Source of the DNA: an uncultured Dysosmobacter sp. | GTDB lineage: Bacteria > Bacillota > Clostridia > Oscillospirales > Oscillospiraceae | DNA: 64,000 nt | Direction: 5' to 3' | NCBI GenBank assembly: GCA_934590165.1 | Contig: CAKTOO010000004.1 | Location: 62,001-126,000 of the forward strand | Shown: one piece after another, positions 33,738 to 41,805 of the stretch | Layout of the letters: every line of letters starts with the position of its first letter | How positions within the stretch are numbered: the first letter of the stretch is position 1 | Position numbers and translations under genes: made by a program | The notes under the pieces: generated by a model | The model's database searches: none | What the model was told of the DNA's origin: nothing | What the model saw: the letters and a program-made list of their open reading frames with translations, nothing else

Positions 33738-34730
33738 ATGAGGGAGCTGTGGCCTGTTTACCATCCGGATGTGCCCGGATTTCTCCAGGCCCTGGCGGAA
33801 ACGCCGGAGCTGCGGCGGCTGAAGGAAGTGGGCATGAACTGCGGCTGCGAGTATACGTCCTTTCCCCGGTTCCGCCGCCTGCGGCCCTACTCCCGCTTCG
33901 ACCACAGTATGGGTGTGGGGCTGATTGTGTGGCACTTCACCGGCGATCCCGCCCAGGCCGTCGCCGGAGCGCTCCACGACATCGCCACGCCGGTATTTGC
34001 CCATGTGGTGGACTTCCTCCGGGGCGACCACCTGCGGCAGGAGGCCACAGAGGAGCGGACAGCGGACATCATCGCCCAGTCAACGGACATTCAAGCTGTT
34101 CTGACCTCTCTTGGACTGCGCACAGCGGATGTGGCAGATTACCACCGTTATCCCATCGCCGACAATGATACGCCCCGCCTCTCAGCGGACCGGTTGGAAT
34201 ATACCCTGGGGAACCTGGTGAATTACGAATTTCTCACCGCTGCCCAGGCGGCCTGTTTCTACCGGAACCTGACCGTCCTCAAAAACGAGGACGGCCTGCC
34301 GGAGCTGGCATTTCAAACGCCGGAAACAGCCTCCGCTTTTACAGAGGCTGCCCTGGGGACTGCCCGCATCTACGTGGCTGACGAGGACCGTTTCGCCATG
34401 CAGGTGTTGGCGGATATGCTGCATCTGGCCCTGGACCGGGGTATTCTGACGGAAGCAGACCTGTACGGCACGGAGCTGGAGGTGATCCAAAAACTCCTGG
34501 GGGACAGCGCCTGCGGCCCTCTGTGGCTGCGGTTTCGCGGATACAGCCACATCACCCGCCATACCCGGCGGCCCCCGGAGGGCCGGTGGCTCTCCGTCCC
34601 CGCCAAGCTGCGGTATATTGACCCCCTGGCGGCGGGCGCAGGGCGGGTGTCCCGTTGGGACCCCCATGCCCGGGCGCTGCTGGAGGAATTCCGCGCCACC
34701 ACATTCGACGTCTGGCTGGGGCCTGTATAA
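33738..34730 (+). CDS. HD-domain phosphohydrolase-like protein
   Basis: The 330-residue protein has HD-superfamily metal ligands: histidine in RFDHSMGVGLIVWH near residue 56, His-Asp in GALHDIATPVFAHVVDF near 78 and later acidic residues. The arrangement resembles dGTPase-like and YpgQ-like hydrolases, but no closer assignment is safe. GGAGGT precedes the ATG. It is co-transcribed with pantothenate kinase and ended by a strong terminator. Confidence 0.82.
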   Translation: MRELWPVYHPDVPGFLQALAETPELRRLKEVGMNCGCEYTSFPRFRRLRPYSRFDHSMGVGLIVWHFTGDPAQAVAGALHDIATPVFAHVVDFLRGDHLRQEATEERTADIIAQSTDIQAVLTSLGLRTADVADYHRYPIADNDTPRLSADRLEYTLGNLVNYEFLTAAQAACFYRNLTVLKNEDGLPELAFQTPETASAFTEAALGTARIYVADEDRFAMQVLADMLHLALDRGILTEADLYGTELEVIQKLLGDSACGPLWLRFRGYSHITRHTRRPPEGRWLSVPAKLRYIDPLAAGAGRVSRWDPHARALLEEFRATTFDVWLGPV

Positions 34731-34765
34731 AAAAGTGTCCGGTGCTTTGCACCGGACACTTTTTT
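34729..34765. terminator. Bidirectional terminator
   Basis: A 17-bp stem AAAAAAGTGTCCGGTGC with its complement and a TTT loop lies between the HD gene and the convergent CD1247-like gene. Confidence 0.9.
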
Positions 34766-34777
34766 ATAGCCGGGAAA

Positions 34778-35197
34778 TTACTCCTCGTCGTCGCCCTCGT
34801 CAGTCTCTTCCTCCAGGCTGCTGATGTCGAACTCCAGCTTTTCGCCGCAGTTGGGGCAGATGACCTCGCCATCTTCCAGGATGGACTCATCAAAATAGAT
34901 GGTCTCCTCGCAGGTGGGGCAGGTAGTGGCGTAGCAGTCCTCGTCGTCCTCGGCCTCGAAGTCATCTTCGTCGTCCTCGCCGAAGACGATATCCTCCACG
35001 TCCTCCAGGTCATCGCTGACAGCGTCCAGGCCGTCGCCCAACTCGTCGGCGTAGTCCTTCATATCCTCCAGCTCCAGAGCGATATCGTCCAGAACGTCGA
35101 TGATGGCGGCGATCAGCTTGCCTTCCTTCTTCTCGGTGTCCAACTCCATGCCCTCGAGCAGGCCCTTCAGATAAGCGACTTTCTCAGTGATCTCCAT
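34778..35197 (-). CDS. CD1247-type acidic protein with C-terminal zinc ribbon
   Basis: The 139-residue protein begins MEITEKVAYLKGLLEGMELD, matching the helical N-terminal domain named after Clostridioides CD1247. An Asp/Glu-rich stretch follows at residues about 65-100, and then a CPTCEETIYFD...CPNCGEKLEF zinc ribbon. The function is unknown. AAAGGAG lies ahead of ATG 35197. It sits just downstream of efp and in the same direction (gap of 82 bases). Confidence 0.85.
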   Translation of the reverse strand: MEITEKVAYLKGLLEGMELDTEKKEGKLIAAIIDVLDDIALELEDMKDYADELGDGLDAVSDDLEDVEDIVFGEDDEDDFEAEDDEDCYATTCPTCEETIYFDESILEDGEVICPNCGEKLEFDISSLEEETDEGDDEE

Positions 35198-35279
35198 AGC
35201 AATAGCTCCTTTCGTTATGCAAAGCACAGCAAGTTTTATTGTGGCAGAAAGGGGGGAAACAGTTCCCCCCTTTCAAGTA

Positions 35280-35849
35280 TTACTCCTTCACGCGGCCCAG
35301 ATACTCACCGGTGCGGGTGTCGATCTGAATCTTTTCACCCTCGTTGATGAACAGGGGCACCTGGATGATGGCGCCGGTCTCCAGAGTGGCCTTCTTTGTG
35401 ACGTTGGTGGCGGTATCGCCCTTCACGCCAGGCTCAGTCTCGGTGACTTCCAGCTCCACGAAGTTGGGCACTTCCACGGTGAACACGCTGCCCTTGTAGC
35501 TCACCAGCTTGCACATGGTGTTCTCCTTGACGAACTGGAAGGCATCGCCCAGCACGTCCTTGTTCAGCGGGGTCATATCGAAGGTCTCGGGGTCCATGAA
35601 ATAGTACAGGTCGCCGTCGTTGTAGCTGTACTCGGCATCCTTACGCTCCACAGCGCCCTGCTCGAACTTGGCGGTGGGGTTGAAGGACTCCTCACGGATG
35701 GTACCGGTGATGACGTTCTTATACTTGGTGCGCACGAAAGCGGCGCCCTTGCCGGGCTTCACGTGCTGGAAGTCCACGACCACCATGGGCTTCCCATCCA
35801 TCTCAAAAATCATACCCTTCCGGAAATCGCCGGCAGTAATGGTAGGCAT
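35280..35849 (-). CDS. efp: Elongation factor P
   Basis: The 189-residue product has the three-barrel EF-P layout: [23 protein letters not shown] at the N-terminus, the loop [17 protein letters not shown] with the modifiable lysine near residue 32, and the C-terminal signature region [26 protein letters not shown] relieves ribosome stalling at polyproline. GAGG precedes ATG 35849; a longer frame to 35900 is not needed. Confidence 0.97.
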   Translation of the reverse strand: MPTITAGDFRKGMIFEMDGKPMVVVDFQHVKPGKGAAFVRTKYKNVITGTIREESFNPTAKFEQGAVERKDAEYSYNDGDLYYFMDPETFDMTPLNKDVLGDAFQFVKENTMCKLVSYKGSVFTVEVPNFVELEVTETEPGVKGDTATNVTKKATLETGAIIQVPLFINEGEKIQIDTRTGEYLGRVKE

Positions 35850-35940
35850 AGTTTTTTCCTCCTCACAAATCTTATGAGAAAACGACCTGTGGAAGGACAT
35901 TTTCTCTGTCTTTTTTCATACCTGGTGAATTAACGAAGCT

Positions 35941-35969
35941 ATTTTACCGTATGTTGCCCACTATTGCAA
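35941..35969 (-). promoter_or_regulatory. Promoter of efp
   Basis: On the minus strand TTGCAA (35964-35969) and TAAAAT (35941-35946) are separated by 17 bases. Confidence 0.7.
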
Positions 35970-35997
35970 GGGTTTTTCATCCAGTTCTTGGTTTTTT

Positions 35998-36510
35998 TCA
36001 GCGGCCGCCCGCCATTTTCCGGCGGCACAGGGCCTTGCTGGGCACCTGCAAAGCGTGCAGGACCTTCTGCCAGACGGTGACAGCACCGCCCACCGGCTCC
36101 ACCATCAGGCTCAGCACCCCGGCCCGCCGGGCTGCCAGGACATCTGTCAGCAGCTTATCCCCCAGCATGGCGGTGTGGGCCCGGTCCGCGCCCGCCCGGG
36201 CCATGGCAGCCTCCAGCCCCCGGGTGGATGGCTTGCCGGCGTGGCCCTGGTACGGCACACCCAGGTCGGCGCAGAATTCCGTCACCCGGCTGCCGGAGCG
36301 GTTGTTGGAAACGATCATAAAGCGGATACCGGCACGGTCCAGCGCCGCGATCCAATCCCGCAGGGGCTGGTCTGGACGCCGGGTCTTTTTTTCTGCCAAT
36401 GTAAAGTCCAGGTCACTGAGCAGCAGGGTGATACCCCGGCTTCGCAAATACTCCGGCGTGATCTGGGCATAGCAGTCAAATATCCTGTCTGGAATGAGAG
36501 AAAAGGGCAT
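35998..36510 (-). CDS. YqeG-family HAD IIIA phosphatase
   Basis: This 170-residue protein has HAD motif I LLSDLDFTLAEKK near residue 31, IVSNNRSGSRV near 66 with the motif II residue, GKPSTRG near 92 and AMLGDKLLTDVLAARRAG near 113. It is the YqeG family, sometimes called phosphatidylglycerophosphatase-like. That reaction is established for related mitochondrial and cyanobacterial proteins and is only suggested here. AAGGAG precedes the ATG at 36510. It is divergent from the next gene through a shared promoter region. Confidence 0.88.
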   Translation of the reverse strand: MPFSLIPDRIFDCYAQITPEYLRSRGITLLLSDLDFTLAEKKTRRPDQPLRDWIAALDRAGIRFMIVSNNRSGSRVTEFCADLGVPYQGHAGKPSTRGLEAAMARAGADRAHTAMLGDKLLTDVLAARRAGVLSLMVEPVGGAVTVWQKVLHALQVPSKALCRRKMAGGR

Positions 36511-36520
36511 AGCGGGCTCC

Positions 36521-36549
36521 TTGTTTGCATAGTTTTAAAACAGTATAAC
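36521..36549 (+). promoter_or_regulatory. Rightward half of an overlapping bidirectional promoter
   Basis: TTGTTT (36521-36526) and TATAAC (36544-36549) are separated by 17 bases. Its -10 box overlaps that of the leftward promoter by four bases. Confidence 0.65.
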
Positions 36550-36570
36550 AGTTTTTCATGGATCGTACAA
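36542..36570 (-). promoter_or_regulatory. Leftward half of an overlapping bidirectional promoter (YqeG-like gene)
   Basis: On the minus strand TTGTAC (36565-36570) and TATACT (36542-36547) are separated by 17 bases. Confidence 0.65.
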
Positions 36571-36583
36571 GGGGGAGTTGGCT

Positions 36584-37351
36584 TTGCAGACCTACCTGGC
36601 GGTGACGCCGGACGCCTTCCAGGAGGCGTCCCACTTCTGCCGCTCCATGGCCCACGTGGCCTACCGCATCGGCCCGGGGTCTGTTCTGCTGCGGCAGAAC
36701 CTGCTGCTGAAGACCCGGGGCGGCCTGCTGTCTGTCAGCGACCTGGAAGCCCCGGACATCAGCCAGCCGGAAGCCCTCTGCGCCGCGGTGCTGCGGGAGT
36801 GCGGACGGCGCAGCTACGCCGGCGTCCTGCTGGATTTTGAGCAGCCGCCCCGCCGGGACCGCGTTTTGTTCGCCCAGGCTTTGGCAGAGCAGCTTCGCGC
36901 CAGCCGGCGGACGCTGTATCTTCCCGAGCGGTATGCGGACGAGGTCCCCGGCGGTGTGCCCCTCATCTGCACCGCCCTCTCCGGCGGCAATTTCCGCCAG
37001 CGGCTCCAGGAGGCCGCAGAGGCCCGGGGCGGTGCCGGGCAGCTGGCGCTGGATGTGCAGCGGCTGCGGATGGACTTCCGCCTGCCTGCCAGGACCGGCC
37101 AGGGGGAACCGCTCTCCCCCGCCGCATTCCGCACTTTGATGGAGCAACGGTCTCCCGCCGTCTTTTTCTCCCAGGAGCTGTGTACCCGCTATTTCACCTA
37201 TACCCAGGGCGGCAATGCCCATTTCGTTTTATTCGATGATGCGGAAACCTTGAAGCAAAAACTGAAAATCGGCGCCGCCATGGGCTTTTCCGCCGCTTTT
37301 TTCATGTGGCCGGAGATACGGGATATTGCAGGGCAGCTGGGACTTCGATAA
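36584..37351 (+). CDS. Conserved protein, possibly with a TIM-barrel (GH18-like) fold
   Basis: The product is about 255 residues with no signal peptide. It shows alternating strands and helices, and the segments YAGVLLDFEQPPRRDRVLFA near residue 88 and AAMGFSAAFFMWPEIRDI at the end. These resemble the strand-4 and strand-8 ends of glycoside hydrolase 18-like barrels, but the classical DxxDxE is absent. I do not recognise the family and assign no function. GGGGGAG supports a TTG start at 36584; the TTG at 36578 overlaps that site. It is followed directly by a terminator. Confidence 0.72.
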   Translation: MQTYLAVTPDAFQEASHFCRSMAHVAYRIGPGSVLLRQNLLLKTRGGLLSVSDLEAPDISQPEALCAAVLRECGRRSYAGVLLDFEQPPRRDRVLFAQALAEQLRASRRTLYLPERYADEVPGGVPLICTALSGGNFRQRLQEAAEARGGAGQLALDVQRLRMDFRLPARTGQGEPLSPAAFRTLMEQRSPAVFFSQELCTRYFTYTQGGNAHFVLFDDAETLKQKLKIGAAMGFSAAFFMWPEIRDIAGQLGLR

Positions 37352-37385
37352 AAAAGTACCGCACCATGCGGTGCGGTACTTTTTT
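37350..37385. terminator. Bidirectional terminator before rpsU
   Basis: A 16-bp stem AAAAAAGTACCGCACC and complement with an ATGC loop separates two convergent genes. It ends the barrel-like gene and rpsU. Confidence 0.9.
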
Positions 37386-37390
37386 ACGCA

Positions 37391-37573
37391 TTAATAATAA
37401 CGCTTCTTGTTCTTGCGAGCGGCCTCAGACTTCTTGCGGCGCTTGACACTGGGGCTTTCATAGTGCTCTCTCTTGCGGACCTCGGCAATGACGCCAGCCT
37501 TGGCGCAGCTGCGCTTGAAACGCTTCAGTGCGCTGTCGATGGACTCGCCGTCCTTCACATGAATTTCAGACAT
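37391..37573 (-). CDS. rpsU: 30S ribosomal protein S21
   Basis: The 60-residue basic protein, with [20 protein letters not shown] and the tail [20 protein letters not shown], is a typical Firmicute S21. It binds the platform of the small subunit near the 3' end of 16S rRNA. GAGGGAGGG stands before the ATG, and a fully consensus promoter lies 79 bases upstream, in keeping with high expression. It is monocistronic. Confidence 0.97.
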   Translation of the reverse strand: MSEIHVKDGESIDSALKRFKRSCAKAGVIAEVRKREHYESPSVKRRKKSEAARKNKKRYY

Positions 37574-37651
37574 CTATATTTCCCTCCCTCCGAGGTATCC
37601 GGCTCAATCCAGGATACTTTAAGGGCCATAATCTATGGCGTTAACAAAGCT

Positions 37652-37680
37652 ATTATACGGACCTTTTGGGGAGTTGTCAA
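37652..37680 (-). promoter_or_regulatory. Strong promoter of rpsU
   Basis: On the minus strand TTGACA (37675-37680) and TATAAT (37652-37657), both perfect, are separated by 17 bases. Confidence 0.9.
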
Positions 37681-37753
37681 GGATTTTATGAAAAATCCGC
37701 AGATTCTGTTTTCACAAGCGGAAACGACCCGTAAAAACACTTGCCGCGAATGC

Positions 37754-40180
37754 TCACTGGGGCTTGACGATCAGGTTCACCAGACGGTTCTTGACCAGAA
37801 TGGTCTTGACCACCTGCATACCCTCCACGGCCTTGGCCACCTTGTCCACAGCCTTGGCAGCTTCCAGCACGGCGGCCTCCTCGCTGTCGGCGGGGACGGT
37901 GATGGTGCCCTTCAGCTTGCCGTTGACCTGGACGGCCATGTTGACGGTGGAAGCCACGGTCTTGCTGGCGTCGTACACAGGCCACTCCGCCTGGCAGCAC
38001 ATCTTGCCGGTCTGGGCGGCAAAGCCCAGGTTCTCCCACAGCTCCTCGGTGATGTGGGGAGCGAAGGGATTCAGCAGCAGGATCAGGTCCTTCATATCGC
38101 CCCGGGTGACGCCGTTGGAGGACATCTCGTTCACCATGGTCATCATGGCGGCGATGGCGGTGTTCATCTTCAGGTTGTCAATATCGTCCGTGACCTTCTT
38201 GATGGTCTTGTGGATGATGGCCTCGTTGGCGGGGCTCACCTCATAGCTCTCCTTGGCGTTCTCCGCCAAATTCCACACGCGGTCCAGGAACCGCTTGGAG
38301 CCCTTCACGGCGTCGGTGGACCAGGTAGCCGCCTGCTCGAAGTCGCCCACGAACATGATATACAGGCGCATGGTATCGGCGCCGTACTGGGCCACGATGT
38401 CGTTGGGGTTCACCACATTGCCCCGCGACTTGGACATCTTCTCGCCGCCCTCGCCCAGGATCATGCCGTGGCTGGTGCGCTTGGCATAAGGCTCCTTGGT
38501 GGGCACCACGCCGATATCGTACAGGAACTTATGCCAGAAGCGGCTGTACAGCAGGTGCAGCGTGGTGTGCTCCATGCCACCGTTGTACCAGTCCACGGGA
38601 GACCAGTATTCCAGAGCCTCTTTGCTGGCCAGAGCCTTGTCGTTGTGGGGGTCCATATACCGCAGGAAATACCAGGAGGAACCGGCCCACTGGGGCATGG
38701 TATCCGTCTCACGCTGGGCGGGGCCGCCGCACTGGGGGCAGGTGGTGTTCACCCAATCAGTCATCTTGGCCAGGGGGGATTCGCCGGTGTCGGTGACCTC
38801 ATAGCTCTCCACCTCCGGCAGCAGCAACGGCAGCTGGTCCTCCGGCAGAGGCACCCAGCCGCACTTGGGGCAGTTCACCAGGGGGATAGGCTCGCCCCAA
38901 TACCGCTGGCGGGAGAACACCCAATCACGGAGCTTGAAGTTGGTCTTGGGACGGCCAATGCCCTGCTCCGTGACCCACTTCTTCATGGCGGGGATAGCCT
39001 CCTTGACCGTCATGCCGTCCAGGAAGCCGGAGTTCACCATGATGCCGGTGTCGCCCTTCAGGGTGAAGGCCTCCTTGGTGATGTCGCCGCCCTTGACCAC
39101 CTCGATGATGGGCAGGCCGAACTTGGTGGCAAACTCCCAGTCGCGCTGGTCATGGCCGGGCACGCCCATGACGATGCCGGTGCCGTAGCCCATCAGCACG
39201 TAGTCGGAGACAAACAGGGGCACATGCTTGCCGCTGGCGGGGTTGACCGCCTCAATACCCTTCAGGCGGACGCCGGTCTTTTCCTTGTTCAGCTCGCCAC
39301 GCTCAAAGTCGGACTTGCGGGCGGCCTCCTCCCGGTAAGCAGCCACCTCGTCCCAGTTCTGGATCTGCTCCTTCCACTGGTCCAGGAAGGGATGCTCAGG
39401 AGAGATGACCATGTAGGTCACGCCAAACAGGGTGTCGCAGCGGGTGGTGTAGACCGTCAGCTTATCGCCGTTAGTGGCGGTGAAGTCCACCTCGGTACCT
39501 TCGCTGCGGCCGATCCAGTTGCGCTGCTGGATCTTGACCCGGTTGATAAAGTCCACATCATCCAGGTCATCAATAAGGCGGTCGGCGTACTTGGTGATGG
39601 CCAGCATCCACTGGCTCTTCTCCTTGCGGATGACCTCGCCGCCGCAGCGCTCGCACACGCCCTCCACGACCTCCTCATTGGCCAGGACGATCTTGCAGCG
39701 GGTGCACCAGTTCACGGGCATGGAGGCCTTATAGGCCAGGCCCTTCTTGAACATCTGCAGGAAGATCCACTGGGTCCACTTATAGTAGCTGGGGTCGGTG
39801 GTATTTACTTCCCGGTCCCAGTCAAAAGAGTAGCCCAGCATGTGCAGCTGCTTGCGGAAGTTCTCCACATTGTCGTGGGTGACCTTGGCAGGGTGGATGT
39901 GGTGCTGAACGGCATAGTTCTCCGTAGGCAGGCCAAAGGCATCATAGCCGATGGGGAACAGGACGTTATAGCCCTGCATCCGCTTTTTGCGGCAGATAAT
40001 ATCCATGGCGGTGAAGGGACGGGCATGGCCCACATGGAGGCCCTGGCCGGAGGGATACGGGAACTCGATGAGGCCGTAGAACTTTTCCCGGCTGGTGTCC
40101 CCGGTGACGGCGGTGAAAGGCTTTTCCTCCAGCCACTTCTGCTGCCATTTTTTCTCAATGGCGGTAAAATCGTACTTCAT
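37754..40180 (-). CDS. leuS: Leucyl-tRNA synthetase
   Basis: This 808-residue class I synthetase has the HIGH motif as [16 protein letters not shown] near residue 38. An editing domain lies in the middle ([19 protein letters not shown] near 325), and the KMSKS motif is [12 protein letters not shown] near 575. An anticodon-binding domain and a C-terminal domain follow. The length fits bacterial LeuRS. It is preceded by a T-box leader with its own promoter, so it is induced by uncharged tRNA-Leu. Confidence 0.98.
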   Translation of the reverse strand: MKYDFTAIEKKWQQKWLEEKPFTAVTGDTSREKFYGLIEFPYPSGQGLHVGHARPFTAMDIICRKKRMQGYNVLFPIGYDAFGLPTENYAVQHHIHPAKVTHDNVENFRKQLHMLGYSFDWDREVNTTDPSYYKWTQWIFLQMFKKGLAYKASMPVNWCTRCKIVLANEEVVEGVCERCGGEVIRKEKSQWMLAITKYADRLIDDLDDVDFINRVKIQQRNWIGRSEGTEVDFTATNGDKLTVYTTRCDTLFGVTYMVISPEHPFLDQWKEQIQNWDEVAAYREEAARKSDFERGELNKEKTGVRLKGIEAVNPASGKHVPLFVSDYVLMGYGTGIVMGVPGHDQRDWEFATKFGLPIIEVVKGGDITKEAFTLKGDTGIMVNSGFLDGMTVKEAIPAMKKWVTEQGIGRPKTNFKLRDWVFSRQRYWGEPIPLVNCPKCGWVPLPEDQLPLLLPEVESYEVTDTGESPLAKMTDWVNTTCPQCGGPAQRETDTMPQWAGSSWYFLRYMDPHNDKALASKEALEYWSPVDWYNGGMEHTTLHLLYSRFWHKFLYDIGVVPTKEPYAKRTSHGMILGEGGEKMSKSRGNVVNPNDIVAQYGADTMRLYIMFVGDFEQAATWSTDAVKGSKRFLDRVWNLAENAKESYEVSPANEAIIHKTIKKVTDDIDNLKMNTAIAAMMTMVNEMSSNGVTRGDMKDLILLLNPFAPHITEELWENLGFAAQTGKMCCQAEWPVYDASKTVASTVNMAVQVNGKLKGTITVPADSEEAAVLEAAKAVDKVAKAVEGMQVVKTILVKNRLVNLIVKPQ

Positions 40181-40204
40181 ATTTTTCTCCCTTTCGGATG
40201 TGAT

Positions 40205-40450
40205 TTGTAAAATAAAACGCCCCTGACCGAGTCTGGTCAGGGGCGTTGAAAACGCGGTACCACCCTGCTTCAGCTGTCCGCCGGACAGCCCTTGGGGGCC
40301 TGTAACGGGGCCAGCCGTTTCGCCCTACTCAACGTTCAGGCAAAAGACTCCGGGACCAGTATACCGCAGGCTCCCCCACCGGCTCACACCAGCCGCCGGC
40401 TCTCTTTGGGCGGGATATCCGGGCTTTCTTCCCATCAAAGTCGCTAACGG
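40205..40450 (-). promoter_or_regulatory. T-box leader of leuS
   Basis: The minus strand carries the T-box sequence AGGGTGGTACCGCG (about 40250-40265) and a terminator hairpin (ACGCCCCTGACC and complement, 40217-40246) followed by TTTTATTTT. Upstream is Stem I with a GGCTGGTGTGAGCC apical element. GACT/AGTC and GGGA/TCCC pairings close the stem around a bulge in which CTG (40359-40357), a leucine codon, is the likely specifier. Confidence 0.9.
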
Positions 40451-40455
40451 GTTTT

Positions 40456-40484
40456 ATTTTATGAGGGTTCCGGGCGTTTGTCAA
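40456..40484 (-). promoter_or_regulatory. Promoter of the leuS T-box transcript
   Basis: On the minus strand perfect TTGACA (40479-40484) and TAAAAT (40456-40461) are separated by 17 bases. Confidence 0.85.
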
Positions 40485-40486
40485 GG

Positions 40487-40512
40487 AAAAAGCGGAAATT
40501 CTTCCGCTTTTT
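40487..40512 (-). terminator. Terminator after the lipoprotein gene
   Basis: AAAAAGCGGAA pairs with TTCCGCTTTTT just past the stop at 40522, immediately upstream of the leuS promoter. Confidence 0.85.
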
Positions 40513-40521
40513 CACCGGGTG

Positions 40522-41322
40522 TTACATATTCTCCGGGATGACGGCGCCGTCAGGGGCATACCAGGTGACGTCCCCCACCATGGTTTCCGCCAGCCAGGCG
40601 TCAAAAGCCTCTTTGGTCACTTCTTGGCCGCCCAGCGTGTATTTGTAACCGGTGGCCCATTCCAAACGGTGGGCCAGTTCCTTATCCTCAAAGCGGCCGT
40701 TCCGGAAGGCCATCCGGAAATAGGTGCTGTCGCCCGCCCCGGCGGCGCCTACATACACGCCATTTTTCTGGAGTCCCTCAAACCACCGCACATAGAGCCG
40801 CGTGCCGTAGACGGTGTCCTCCTCCTGATGGAGCACCAGATAGTTGTAGGCCCCGTCCTGGAACAACAGCACCAGCTCTGCCGTGCCGTCCCCGTCGATA
40901 TCCTGTACCGCCAGGCGGTCCAGGGTCAGTGTCTCCGGCAATTCTTTGCTGTCCGTAATATATCCGCTCCAGAGTTGATTGCGGACCGCCGTCATGCCGG
41001 CGTCAAAGGGCTCCCAGTCGTAATCAGGGTAACCGTCATAGGGTCCGGCCACCCAGCGGAAGGTCTGCACTCCCCACAGAACCGGGAGATAGGTCGTGAA
41101 GGCCTCATAATCCGCCTCCGGCATGGTAGCTTTTAAAGTGGAGCTATCCAGCTCCGGCAGCATGTCTCGTGGCGCTTCCCCGAGGGCCTGGGGCTCTTCC
41201 GAGGTCGGCATCTCCTCCGGCTCTGCCGGCGCCGGAGCGGGCGTTTGTTCCGTTCGGGCACCACAGGCCGACAGAAGAAAAGCCGCCAGAAGCGCGGCGG
41301 CCAGCGTCATTTGTTTTTTCAT
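40522..41322 (-). CDS. Lipoprotein of unknown function
   Basis: The 266-residue product has a lipoprotein signal, MKKQMTLAAALLAAFLLSAC, with an intact lipobox cysteine at residue 20. A Pro/Glu-rich linker follows, then a globular domain. A DIDGDGTAELVLLF stretch near residue 140 is an Asp-rich calcium-type loop as in FG-GAP/EF-hand-like repeats. I do not recognise a family. It should be anchored to the outer face of the membrane. It has its own promoter and terminator. Confidence 0.82.
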   Translation of the reverse strand: MKKQMTLAAALLAAFLLSACGARTEQTPAPAPAEPEEMPTSEEPQALGEAPRDMLPELDSSTLKATMPEADYEAFTTYLPVLWGVQTFRWVAGPYDGYPDYDWEPFDAGMTAVRNQLWSGYITDSKELPETLTLDRLAVQDIDGDGTAELVLLFQDGAYNYLVLHQEEDTVYGTRLYVRWFEGLQKNGVYVGAAGAGDSTYFRMAFRNGRFEDKELAHRLEWATGYKYTLGGQEVTKEAFDAWLAETMVGDVTWYAPDGAVIPENM

Positions 41323-41352
41323 AGAAAACCACCCCTACCCTGTTTTGTGAAC

Positions 41353-41382
41353 AGTATAGAGGTGGTTTTGATGTTATGTCTA
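41353..41382 (-). promoter_or_regulatory. Promoter of the lipoprotein gene
   Basis: On the minus strand TAGACA (41377-41382) and TATACT (41353-41358) are separated by 18 bases. Confidence 0.6.
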
Positions 41383-41427
41383 CTACTTTTCAGTTGCAAA
41401 GTGGTGACAAAAGATTACAGGCAAAGC

Positions 41428-41790
41428 TCAGTCCTTCGTCAGCACTCCACTGAGGTCCAGCGGCGTGCCGTCGCTCCACAGCCGCTCCAGGGAGTAGAAC
41501 TCCCGGGCCTCAGGGGAAAACACGTGGACCACCACGCAGCCGTAGTCCAGCAGGACCCATGTGCCGTCCCGGTAGCCCTCCCGGCGGAGGGGGTCTTCTC
41601 CCGCCTGCTCCGCCATGGCCTTTTCCACGGCGCCGCACAGGGCGTTGATCTGGGTGTTGGAGCTGCCGGTGGCAAATACAAAGTAGTCCGCCAGGGTGGT
41701 CTGCTCCGTCACCTGGATGGCGGAAATCTCCTTGCCCTTCTTCTCGTCCAGGGCCTTGGCGGCAATAATGGCCAGTTCTTTCGGTGTCAT
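41428..41790 (-). CDS. rsfS: Ribosomal silencing factor RsfS
   Basis: This 120-residue protein shows the RsfS/Iojap pattern: LAIIAAKALDEKKGKEISAI, then TTLADYFVFATGSSNTQINAL near residue 32 and GTWVLLDYGCVVVHVFSPEAREFYSLERLW. It binds uL14 and blocks subunit joining when nutrients fall. GAAAGG precedes ATG 41790, 15 bases after the LCP gene. It is the last gene of the long smc-to-rsfS run. I saw no clear terminator behind it. Confidence 0.96.
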   Translation of the reverse strand: MTPKELAIIAAKALDEKKGKEISAIQVTEQTTLADYFVFATGSSNTQINALCGAVEKAMAEQAGEDPLRREGYRDGTWVLLDYGCVVVHVFSPEAREFYSLERLWSDGTPLDLSGVLTKD

Positions 41791-41805
41791 ACATTCCATC
41801 CTTTC

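Noticed and set aside
37463..40210. A 915-codon open frame on the plus strand, with others such as 10998-12701 (minus) and 15258-16901 (plus)
   Set aside because: They lie exactly antisense to leuS, ygfK and scfB, have no ribosome binding sites, and show the His/Gly/Val-rich composition of antisense frames in GC-rich genes.
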